From positions 1-32,945 of the forward strand of contig LADR01000030.1 of the NCBI GenBank assembly GCA_000961655.1: 32,945 bases of DNA. The letters are read 5' to 3'. Below, piece by piece: positions 17,240 through 23,877 of the stretch. Numbering within the stretch: position 1 is the stretch's first letter; every line of letters begins with the position of its first letter. The stretch comes from Desulfatitalea sp. BRH_c12 (GTDB taxonomy: Bacteria; Desulfobacterota; Desulfobacteria; Desulfobacterales; Desulfosarcinaceae). The position numbers and the translations under genes were made by a program. Under the pieces are notes generated by a model. The model was not told where the DNA came from. It was given only the letters and a program-made list of their open reading frames with translations, and ran no database searches.

Positions 17240-17500
17240 TCACCACCCGCAGTATCCACCTCGGCCACTCCCGTAGTCAGGCATATAACGATGGTTGACT
17301 CTGCCGGCGGTATCATACGAAGCGTTGTGGGAGCCGCTACTTCGGTAATAATCGCCGCTTCTAAAAGCATGGTAGCCATTGTACCCATTCCGGTATGGCC
17401 CATGGCCGATTCCGCAGCCCACCAGTACCGCCAATGTAAGACCCACAACTGCAACAAGCATGATTGGCCTTATCGCTATTTTCAAAAAATTGCTTTTCAT
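17240..17500 (-). CDS. Small Tyr/Gly-rich lipoprotein ending GGYCGW
   Basis: An 86-residue protein with a lipoprotein signal (hydrophobic residues 9-27 and lipobox VLVGC). The mature part is rich in Gly, Tyr, Ser, His and Arg and has no known domain. The last residues, RGGYCGW, are almost the same as the end of the neighbouring Spy-like protein (GGGGYCGW), which suggests a shared functional tail with a conserved Cys. It lies in the left arm operon, 124 bases after the Spy-like gene, with a hairpin in between, and before the SHOCT gene. Confidence 0.75.
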   Translation of the reverse strand: MKSNFLKIAIRPIMLVAVVGLTLAVLVGCGIGHGPYRNGYNGYHAFRSGDYYRSSGSHNASYDTAGRVNHRYMPDYGSGRGGYCGW

Positions 17501-17575
17501 CAGGTCACCTTTTTATCGAGTCCCTTGTATTGATATCGTCAGCGGATTTCCTGTAAATCCCGCATATAACAGGAG

Positions 17576-17595
17576 GGGGCGGCGAACGCCGCCCC
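17576..17595 (-). terminator. GC-rich hairpin between Spy-like and lipoprotein genes
   Basis: A perfect nine-base stem, GGGGCGGCG-AA-CGCCGCCCC, 29 bases after the Spy-like stop on the minus strand. It lacks a U-run, so it may be a partial terminator or an mRNA-stabilising stem that makes the first gene more abundant than the rest of the operon. Confidence 0.5.
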
Positions 17596-17624
17596 TTGTC
17601 ATATGCTTTTCGTTGCGTCTTGGC

Positions 17625-18179
17625 TTACCACCCGCAATATCCGCCGCCACCCGGTCCGTAACCCATCATCGAACCGTATCCTCCTCTATAGCCGCGGTTG
17701 TAGTTGGGTGCTGATTTACGGGCCTGGATGTCGTATTCCAATCGTTTTTGATCAAGCTCGCTTTGGAGATTGGAAATTTCGTTCTGCAGCTTTGATGCCT
17801 TGGTGGTGTCCGGATTTTCCTTTGCCAATTCGCTTTGCAGAGCTAAATTCTTCTCATACAGCTGCTGCCTTGTATCCTCCGTTGCTGCGAGGAATTGGGC
17901 GCGCTGTTGCTCCAATTTTGCGATTTCATCGGCGGAAAGATTGCCGTAATAGCCACCCCCCTGCTGCCAGCCTGGTCCCATCATTCCTGGTCCCATCATT
18001 CCTGGTCCCATCATTCCTGGTCCCATCATTCCTGGTCCCATCATTCCTGGTCCCATCATTCCTGGTCCCATCATTCCCATGTGGCCGTATCCTCTGCCCC
18101 AATCGGCAAGCGCGAAGGTCGAAATTCCAAGCACGGCCAGAACGGTCATGATTATAATGCTTTTAATGTTTCGTTTCAT
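17625..18179 (-). CDS. Met-rich Spy/CpxP/ZraP-like periplasmic protein
   Basis: A 184-residue secreted protein starting MKRNIKSI (ATG at 18179; a longer frame upstream would cross the promoter). Residues 1-25 are a signal peptide ending TFALA. Then come seven exact MMGPG repeats, a helical region (LSADEIAKLEQQRAQFLAAT, ENPDTTKASKLQNEISNLQS) as in metal-responsive periplasmic chaperones of the ZraP/CpxP/Spy group, and a Gly/Tyr tail ending GGGGYCGW. The Met repeats suggest Cu(I)/Ag(I) binding. It is the first gene behind a strong sigma-54 promoter, leading lipoprotein, SHOCT and oxidase genes. Confidence 0.87.
   Translation of the reverse strand: MKRNIKSIIIMTVLAVLGISTFALADWGRGYGHMGMMGPGMMGPGMMGPGMMGPGMMGPGMMGPGMMGPGWQQGGGYYGNLSADEIAKLEQQRAQFLAATEDTRQQLYEKNLALQSELAKENPDTTKASKLQNEISNLQSELDQKRLEYDIQARKSAPNYNRGYRGGYGSMMGYGPGGGGYCGW
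17971..18075 (-). repeat. Seven perfect 15-bp tandem repeats encoding MMGPG
   Basis: Seven back-to-back identical copies of CCTGGTCCCATCATT (plus strand) encode MMGPG in the Spy-like protein. No copy carries a silent change, so the array expanded or was homogenised recently. The number probably varies between strains. Confidence 0.95.
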
Positions 18180-18273
18180 TTTATGCCTCCAGTAAGTATG
18201 TCGTTGATGATTGTAGTTGATCATTTCAGAAGCGGCCGCTTCCTGAGCGCCTCTTGGCGTTGTTAATCGATAG

Positions 18274-18289
18274 AGCAAACATGGTGCCA
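18274..18289 (-). promoter_or_regulatory. Sigma-54 promoter of the left arm
   Basis: Minus strand TGGCACCATGTTTGCT: GG and GC are exactly ten bases apart and all conserved -24/-12 positions match except one. It reads toward the Spy-like gene start 95 bases away. An AT-rich stretch (about 18308-18345) lies between it and the upstream element. Confidence 0.8.
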
Positions 18290-18394
18290 AAGCTGTGAAT
18301 TGTGTACGCAAAAAATTATAAATAGCTGTAATAAAAGATAATAATTCAAAGGAAGGTTAGGGGATGATGGTTGAGGATTGCTCTTTTTACGAGT

Positions 18395-18415
18395 GATGTG
18401 GGTCTATATTACCCA
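18395..18415 (-). promoter_or_regulatory. Putative enhancer (UAS) of the left arm
   Basis: Plus strand GATGTGGGTCTATATTACCCA, containing the dyad TGGGT / ACCCA, centred about 125 bases upstream of the sigma-54 promoter. It shares GATGTGGGT, and in the sense of transcription TGGGTAATA, with the element at 22604-22624. It is a likely binding site for the NtrC-type regulator encoded nearby. Confidence 0.55.
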
Positions 18416-18509
18416 GTTTTCTTCATTTCAGATCATGGGGTGAGGCAAATTTGGTCATTTTTTTGAGAAGGGCAATGACAAATGTAAATTTTATCATTCG
18501 ATAGCATTC

Positions 18510-19244
18510 TTAGCCAAGACCTCCTGAGATCATCAGAAAAATTGTAAAACCAGCCAGAAGGCTAAAAGCCGACCAGCGGCTATCCCCGCTGCTCTCGTGT
18601 GCTTCTTGCATCATGTCCTCCACTGCGGCAAGAAGATACAGTCCGGAAACAAAGACTAATCCCGCCATTTTCCAATACTCGTTTAGTCCCCTGAGCACGA
18701 AATACGAAAGAGCAGCGGCACCTACGACTGGAAAGACAAATGAAGCGGAAATCAGCAGCCGTTTGGACCGATCCACGCCCTTGTCCCGGAAATTGGTGAT
18801 CGTTGCAAAGCCCTCGGGAATATCCGCCAAGATCTGGCCCAAGGCAAGAATGAGGGCCATCTTGCTTGAAACCGCCGAACCCGTGCCGATGAGCAGGCCA
18901 TCGCCCACAAGATCAGTTGCGACCGCCAAGTAGACCATCCATGCTCCAGCTCCAGCGCCGTCTTCTTTGGACCGTTGCCAATGCTTGACCCCGGCTTCCA
19001 TGAGCAGATAGGCACCACCCCCTGCCATAAAAGCCGCGGCAAGGAGCCAGATCGGCGCACTGCGCAACGCTGCCGGCATCACTTCCACCGCGACGACGCC
19101 AAGGATAATGCCAGTAGCTGCGTGCAGGGCATAGTTGAGCGTCTTTTGTGAGGGGGGCAGCCACTCGGCGATCAATCCGCCACTAAAGTTGCCCAGGGCC
19201 GGAAGCATCGCCAATCCCAACACCACTAATCCACTATCCATCAT
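18510..19244 (-). CDS. ZIP-family metal transporter, divergent metal site
   Basis: A 244-residue membrane protein with about eight helices and the ZIP pattern: HAATGIILGVVAVEVMP, an Asp-containing TM4 (VATDLVGDGLLIG) and TM5 with GQILADIPEGFA. In standard bacterial ZIPs such as ZupT, TM4 and TM5 carry His before the PEG motifs (HN.PEG, H..PEG). Here Asp111 and Asp141 take those places and TM4 lacks PEG, so metal choice or direction may differ. It lies on the minus strand 112 bases after the response regulator gene and likely belongs to the same transcript, tying metal movement to the two-component system. Confidence 0.85.
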   Translation of the reverse strand: MMDSGLVVLGLAMLPALGNFSGGLIAEWLPPSQKTLNYALHAATGIILGVVAVEVMPAALRSAPIWLLAAAFMAGGGAYLLMEAGVKHWQRSKEDGAGAGAWMVYLAVATDLVGDGLLIGTGSAVSSKMALILALGQILADIPEGFATITNFRDKGVDRSKRLLISASFVFPVVGAAALSYFVLRGLNEYWKMAGLVFVSGLYLLAAVEDMMQEAHESSGDSRWSAFSLLAGFTIFLMISGGLG

Positions 19245-19356
19245 GCGAACCCTTTCAAAATTGACATGACAGCAGCCGCATCGTCATGCCCAGGTGAACA
19301 GATAAGGCCACATACGAGGAAGGCGGGTCTTGCTGCGAGCTTCAGCCTCAATAGGT

Positions 19357-20730
19357 TCAGTCAATACCATATTCTTTCAACTTCTTATGAAGCGTCTTAC
19401 GGTTTATGCCGAGCCGACGGGCGGTTTCACTTTTGTTGCCGCCGCTGTCCGCGAGGGTGACCAAAATAGCTTCTTTTTCAATTTCCTCCAGGGGGCGGTT
19501 AACGGCGACCGGTGCAAACGGCGACACCCAATTGTTTGCTTGCGCATAATTTTCCGTGACGGTGGTGGGAAGTTCCTTCTCAGTAACGTGCTCGTCCGGC
19601 AGGAGAATCACCGCGCGCTCAATGACGTTTTCAAGTTCCCTGACATTGCCGGGCCAAGCGTATTTGAGCAGCATATCCATTGCCAATGGAGATATACCTT
19701 TGACCTGCTTGTGGTTTTTCTTAGCGTACTTTTCAAGGAAATGCTGCGCGAGCAAAGGGATATCATCCAGGCGCTCGCGTAGCGGCGGGATTCGAAGGGT
19801 AACGACGTTTAAACGATAAAAAAGGTCTTCGCGGAATTTTCCTTCTTTAACCTCCGCCTCCAGGTTCCGGTTGGTTGCGGCCAAAATCCGAACGTCTACG
19901 TTTATCGTCTCTTCTCCGCCGATCCGCTGGATTTCCCGCTCCTGGATGACCCGTAGCAGCTTGGCTTGCATCGCGGCGGAGGTTTCGCCGATTTCATCCA
20001 GGAAAATTGTTCCCTTATCGGCCTGCTTGAACCTGCCTTCGTGGCGTTTGTCGGCACCGGTAAACGCGCCCTTTTCATGACCGAATAGTTCCGATTCCAG
20101 CAATGTTTCGGTAAGCGCCGCACAATTGACCACCACCAGGGGCCGATCCTTCCGCGGGTTGTTACGATGGATGGATTTGGCGATCAGCTCTTTGCCGGTC
20201 CCGCTTTCACCGGTGATCAGCACGGTCGCCTCCGAAGGCGCAACCATGGCCATCATGTCTATAAGGGCCTTCATCGGGCGGCTCCTTCCGATAATATTCT
20301 CCAGCTCGTAATCAGCGCTCATCTTTGATCTCAAGGTCGCATTTTCCGCCTTCAGGCCGGAATGCTCCAAAGCACGCGCCAGGCTGATTTTGAGCACTTC
20401 AAAGTCCAGGGGTTTGGTCAAATAATCGTAGGCCCCGGATTTTAAAGCATCAACTGCCGAATCAACGGAAGAGTAGGCGGTCATAATGAGAATCGGTATG
20501 GCCGGATTATATTGCTTGATTTGCTTCAGGGCCTCGATGCCGCTCATCTGAGCCATGCGGACATCCATCAAAATCAGGGCGAACGGATTTTCTTTGACGT
20601 TTTCAACGGCCTTGATGCCATCGTCGGCCGTGGACACCTGGTAACCCCAACTTCTGACGATGGTTCGAAGCGTTTTCAGGTGGTTCAGGTCGTCATCAAC
20701 AATCAGAATGTGCGTGTTTTGGATGGTCAT
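19357..20730 (-). CDS. NtrC/ZraR-type sigma-54 response regulator
   Basis: A 457-residue activator. Its receiver domain (1-120) has DDD at 12-14, phospho-acceptor Asp56 (LILMDVRM) and Lys106. The AAA+ domain (about 145-370) has Walker A GESGTGKE (174-181), the sigma-54 contact loop GAFTGA (221-226) and Walker B TIFLDEIGE. A Fis-type helix-turn-helix closes the protein (SETARRLGINRKTLHKKLKE). These features make it a phosphorylation-dependent activator of sigma-54 promoters in the style of ZraR/HydG. Its ATG overlaps the sensor kinase stop by four bases. The sigma-54 promoters at 18274 and 22711 are its obvious candidate targets. Confidence 0.95.
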   Translation of the reverse strand: MTIQNTHILIVDDDLNHLKTLRTIVRSWGYQVSTADDGIKAVENVKENPFALILMDVRMAQMSGIEALKQIKQYNPAIPILIMTAYSSVDSAVDALKSGAYDYLTKPLDFEVLKISLARALEHSGLKAENATLRSKMSADYELENIIGRSRPMKALIDMMAMVAPSEATVLITGESGTGKELIAKSIHRNNPRKDRPLVVVNCAALTETLLESELFGHEKGAFTGADKRHEGRFKQADKGTIFLDEIGETSAAMQAKLLRVIQEREIQRIGGEETINVDVRILAATNRNLEAEVKEGKFREDLFYRLNVVTLRIPPLRERLDDIPLLAQHFLEKYAKKNHKQVKGISPLAMDMLLKYAWPGNVRELENVIERAVILLPDEHVTEKELPTTVTENYAQANNWVSPFAPVAVNRPLEEIEKEAILVTLADSGGNKSETARRLGINRKTLHKKLKEYGID

Positions 20731-22523
20731 GATCGCCTCGGTTCGCTGCCGCCAAGCGGCAGGGCAATTGAGAATACGGTTCCCTGACCAAGGGCGCTGC
20801 GCACCTTGATCTGCCCTTGATGGGCTTCGATAATCTTGTGAACAATCGCTAACCCCAAGCCGGTACCTTTGGGTTTGGTGGTAAAATAGGGGTCGAATAT
20901 TTTGTTTGAGTTTTCGGCGGATATACCCGAGCCGTTATCTTTGATGTCAATTGATATGTCCCCGTTTATGCCTGCGGAACTGGAAACGGTCAGCCGGCCT
21001 CCGTTTTCCATGGCTTGCAAGGCATTTAGAAATAGATTCAAAAAGCACTGGGTTAGACGATCCGGATCGACATCGGCTTTTACGGAATCGGATGCAAGAT
21101 TGAGTTGAACATTGATTTTTTTGGCCGCTGCTTCCTGTTCAACGAGTCGGGTCGAATGTCTCAAGATTTCATTGATATCGGATGGCTTTCGGTTTAATTT
21201 CGTTGGCCTGGCGAATTCCAGCAGCTCGCTGATGACCCGGCTCAAGCGATCCACCTCCTCGATCATAACCCCAGCCATTTCTTTGTCCTCACTGCCGTCC
21301 TCGAACTTGCTTTTATAATAGGAAGCGATGCCTTTGATGGAACTCAACGGGTTTCTGATTTCATGGGCCACGCCGGCGGCAAGACCGCCGATTGCCGCCA
21401 GCTTCTCCTTGCGGCGGATTTCGTCCTGAAGGCGGCGAACCTCACCAAGATCGCGAAGGATTAACACCTGGCCGACAAACTGGCCTTCTTCGTTGATAAT
21501 TTGCGACGCGCTGATGCTCACCGGGACAATCTTGTTTTCGGTGAACTCGCATTCCATTTCCTTTTCGGATACCGACTCCCCAAGATCCAGGGATTCCTTC
21601 AATCCACAAAAATGGCTTGGCAAAACAGTATCGGGGTCTTTCCCCCGCGCCTCGGCCAAATCAAGCCCGGTGATGCGCTCGGCAGCGCTGTTATAAAATG
21701 CTATTTTTCCTTCGTTATCCGTGGCAATCAATCCCACGGGCAGGCTGGTGACAACTTGGTCTTTAATGGCGCTGGTGTCCTGGAGTGATTTCTTGGCAGA
21801 GCGGTATCCCTGCATCCAGAATATCGAAATAAAACCGGCCAGCCCCAGTAAAATCAAAACGCCTGATATGATGGCCGTGTTGCGGATGTCCTCCTTGCGC
21901 CCTTCTTCAAACGGCTGAGGGTTCAAGCCAACCAGTATGATCTGATCGCCACTGCCGCTTGCGGAAGGAAAGCACCAGTCGTTATCAGGCCCCATCATCA
22001 TTCCGCGCCCTTGCATCATTTGGCGCATGCGATCGCCCATCCAAGTGTCCTGATGAGAGATCGGTCGAAAATGCCGGTAAACCTCAAAAGCGCTCCGCTG
22101 TTCATCGATGCGCTTATGCCGCCAGTTGATTTCCTCTGGTTGATCAAGTCCTTTTTCGGGAAAACCGCTGTTCATTTGGGTGCCGATCAATCCGCGATTG
22201 CTGCTGGCCAGAACCAGGCCTTCGTCACTTGCCACTGTAATATAGAGGACGTCCGAAAGCTGAGCGGTTTCCTCGATAAACGACTGGACCTGCTGTCCAC
22301 CCCACATCATACCCATCATTCCCGTACGGGCTCCGGCTTCCACCGCCTTGATGATGGCAGCCCCTTTTTCACTTAAAATTCGGGACATATATTTTTTTTC
22401 GCGGCTGTAGTTCTGATATGCTAGGACCACCACGACGATCAGCAGGATTCCCACCGATCCAATGATGATCCAAGGCGATGTGTGAAGCCTCGTCCGATTT
22501 CGGCGCATTGTTTTTTTATTCAT
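20727..22523 (-). CDS. Membrane sensor histidine kinase (ZraS-like) with Met-rich sensor
   Basis: A 598-residue kinase starting [10 protein letters not shown] (ATG at 22523 behind GAGGGAG; a longer frame upstream lacks support). TM1 is about residues 17-36 and TM2 about 214-237, enclosing a periplasmic sensor of about 175 residues with two Met-rich patches: [13 protein letters not shown] (64-76) and [15 protein letters not shown] (166-180). A PAS domain follows (about 255-360), then HisKA with HEIRNPLSS (His387), and the ATPase domain with the N-box [13 protein letters not shown] and GTGLGL. The organisation matches ZraS/HydH. The Met-rich sensor suggests Cu(I)/Ag(I) rather than Zn sensing. 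It is the first gene of the HK-RR(-ZIP) operon. Confidence 0.94.
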   Translation of the reverse strand: MNKKTMRRNRTRLHTSPWIIIGSVGILLIVVVVLAYQNYSREKKYMSRILSEKGAAIIKAVEAGARTGMMGMMWGGQQVQSFIEETAQLSDVLYITVASDEGLVLASSNRGLIGTQMNSGFPEKGLDQPEEINWRHKRIDEQRSAFEVYRHFRPISHQDTWMGDRMRQMMQGRGMMMGPDNDWCFPSASGSGDQIILVGLNPQPFEEGRKEDIRNTAIISGVLILLGLAGFISIFWMQGYRSAKKSLQDTSAIKDQVVTSLPVGLIATDNEGKIAFYNSAAERITGLDLAEARGKDPDTVLPSHFCGLKESLDLGESVSEKEMECEFTENKIVPVSISASQIINEEGQFVGQVLILRDLGEVRRLQDEIRRKEKLAAIGGLAAGVAHEIRNPLSSIKGIASYYKSKFEDGSEDKEMAGVMIEEVDRLSRVISELLEFARPTKLNRKPSDINEILRHSTRLVEQEAAAKKINVQLNLASDSVKADVDPDRLTQCFLNLFLNALQAMENGGRLTVSSSAGINGDISIDIKDNGSGISAENSNKIFDPYFTTKPKGTGLGLAIVHKIIEAHQGQIKVRSALGQGTVFSIALPLGGSEPRRS

Positions 22524-22603
22524 AGCTCCCTCAAATTTCTGGTGTCGAAGTAATATAAACGCGGTTGGGTATTTTAGCAACACTTCAATCGTATCCTGGT
22601 AGC

Positions 22604-22624
22604 GATGTGGGTAATAAATCCACA
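22604..22624 (+). promoter_or_regulatory. Putative enhancer (UAS) of the right arm
   Basis: GATGTGGGTAATAAATCCACA, with the dyad TGTGG / CCACA, centred about 105 bases upstream of the sigma-54-like promoter at 22711. It shares GATGTGGGT and TGGGTAATA with the left-arm element. An AT-rich stretch separates it from the promoter, as in the left arm. Confidence 0.55.
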
Positions 22625-22710
22625 CTCATACATCGTCGCTATTGGCGGATGCTCAGCATATAGTTAATTTATATATTAATAACAAATGGTTCCATATTTC
22701 TAAAGATTGG

Positions 22711-22726
22711 TGGCACGCAATTTGAT
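22711..22726 (+). promoter_or_regulatory. Sigma-54-like promoter of the right arm
   Basis: TGGCACGCAATTTGAT matches the -24 element perfectly. The -12 element reads TTGAT instead of TTGCW, with the correct ten-base spacing. It points toward the Spy-like gene at 22808. Confidence 0.6.
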
Positions 22727-22742
22727 AATCAACTATAACAAC

Positions 22743-22758
22743 GGCAACCATGGTGCCA
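22743..22758 (-). promoter_or_regulatory. Possible sigma-54 promoter toward the sensor kinase
   Basis: Minus strand TGGCACCATGGTTGCC has GG and GC ten bases apart and nearly equals the left-arm promoter. It would start a leader of about 200 bases before the kinase gene, allowing autoregulation. It faces the promoter at 22711, and the palindromic CCATGGTGCCATGG could also give this match by chance. Confidence 0.45.
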
Positions 22759-22814
22759 TGGGCATTCGCTTTCAATTGAAAACCAATACGACGGAGGTAA
22801 GAAATTCATGAAAA
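22744..22814 (+). repeat. Direct repeat, copy 1 (Spy-like gene leader)
   Basis: Seventy-one bases covering the leader, ribosome site and first codons of the Spy-like gene. They recur at 26758-26828 with a single mismatch. Confidence 0.95.
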
Positions 22815-23176
22815 GGACGATTCTCATTGTTGCGGCGACGGCGTTCATAGCGTTCACTGGAACCCAGGCATTCGCCTGTTATTGGGACGGGTATTGGGAC
22901 GGCCCCATGGGTGGGCCTACGGCGGGTTATTACGCTGACAATTATCAGGGGTTTAACAATCAAACCGCCCAGCTCAGACAGAACCTTGCCGCCAAACAGG
23001 GTGAGTACAACGCTCTGCTGGCAACTTCCAACCCCGATCCGAAGCGAACGGCGGAGTTGAACCGTGAAATAGCCGTCTTGCACGATCAGTTGAGGGCCCA
23101 GGCGCGCTCCTACAACCTGCCGCCCTCCAATGGCGAGTACCACGGCCGAATGGGCGGATACGGATGGTGCTGGTAA
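22808..23176 (+). CDS. Spy/ZraP-like small periplasmic protein
   Basis: A 122-residue protein with a signal peptide (1-23, ending TQAFA) and a short mature part: an aromatic/Gly-rich head (CYWDGYWDGPMGG), a helical middle (TAQLRQNLAAKQGEYNALLA, PDPKRTAELNREIAVLHDQL) and a Gly/Trp/Cys tail GGYGWCW. The helical middle resembles that of the left-arm protein, including the NPDPKRTAELNREI / NPDTTKASKLQNEI segment, so the two are paralogues; this one lacks the Met repeats. The ribosome site GGAGG lies ten bases before ATG. It is the first gene of the right arm. Confidence 0.85.
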   Translation: MKRTILIVAATAFIAFTGTQAFACYWDGYWDGPMGGPTAGYYADNYQGFNNQTAQLRQNLAAKQGEYNALLATSNPDPKRTAELNREIAVLHDQLRAQARSYNLPPSNGEYHGRMGGYGWCW

Positions 23177-23249
23177 CCGCAATTATTGACGATAAGACGG
23201 CCGGGTCCCAACCGGTCGTCTCATCGTTCAACATGTAAGGAGATAGATC

Positions 23250-23516
23250 ATGTGGGGCTGTGATTATGGACCGATGTCAGGAGGCTGGTGGGGCGGTTTT
23301 TTCCCAGGAAGTTTGTTGGGCTTGCTGATTTGGGGTTTGGTTGTATTTATGATGGTGTATCTGGCAATTCGAATTTTCAGGCCCCAAAAACCTGGCCCGC
23401 AGGGGCCTTCCAGAGACCGCTCCGACTCAGAGGCGATTTTGAAGGCGCGATTTGCCAAGGGGGAAATCTCACGGGAAGATTTTGTCAAAATGAGGCAAAC
23501 CCTCTCCCAGCCATAA
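23250..23516 (+). CDS. Small SHOCT-domain membrane protein
   Basis: An 88-residue protein: a short Gly/Trp-rich start (MWGCDYGPMSGGWWGG), one transmembrane helix (about 22-45) and a C-terminal SHOCT motif (EAILKARFAKGEISREDFVK). It is shorter than the left-arm SHOCT protein and has no cleavable signal. The ribosome site AAGGAG is clear. It is placed directly after the Spy-like gene, mirroring the Spy plus SHOCT combination of the left arm. Confidence 0.87.
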   Translation: MWGCDYGPMSGGWWGGFFPGSLLGLLIWGLVVFMMVYLAIRIFRPQKPGPQGPSRDRSDSEAILKARFAKGEISREDFVKMRQTLSQP

Positions 23517-23556
23517 ACGTGCCCCTTCACTGCGAAGCTCGAAAGGAAGTGTCGCC

Positions 23557-23877
23557 ATGCAATCAAAAAATGTTAACCAAAAAGACAAGACCGAGAAATC
23601 GACGGATGAAGAAACGATAAAAGATGGGCAAGATCCCCTGGCGAGATATTTTGACGGCATGGGAACCGCCACTGCCAGAATCATAATCAAACGGCATCTT
23701 GACGACGATCAATGGGAAAAATACGGCCTGAAGAATTTGAAAAACACCGGCCGATATTACATTGCCCGGCTTGTTGAAAAGGACGGCACCGTCATTGATG
23801 AAGTCTTGATCGACAAACAGTCCGGAACGATTCAGTCGCTGAGAGGGCGAATCGGTGCCGGGGGACAACTACGATAG
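23557..23877 (+). CDS. 106-residue protein of unknown function
   Basis: A cytoplasmic-looking, charged protein without signal or membrane segment. The first ~30 residues are polar (KDKTEKSTDEETIKDG). The rest forms a compact domain with ATARIIIKRHLDDDQWEKYG and KNTGRYYIARLVEKDGTVID, VLIDKQSGTIQSLRGR. I do not recognise the family. Its stop (TAG) overlaps the GTG start of the Ser/Thr kinase gene by one base, so the two are translationally coupled. Its C-terminal half is also kept in front of the second kinase gene, which suggests that it works with the kinase (inference). Confidence 0.75.
   Translation: MQSKNVNQKDKTEKSTDEETIKDGQDPLARYFDGMGTATARIIIKRHLDDDQWEKYGLKNLKNTGRYYIARLVEKDGTVIDEVLIDKQSGTIQSLRGRIGAGGQLR

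Noticed and set aside
17895-18266. Plus-strand reading frame with SWSHH repeats across the Spy-like gene
   Set aside because: It is the antisense of the MMGPG repeat array; it has no ribosome site and the opposite strand has a signal peptide, family match and promoter.
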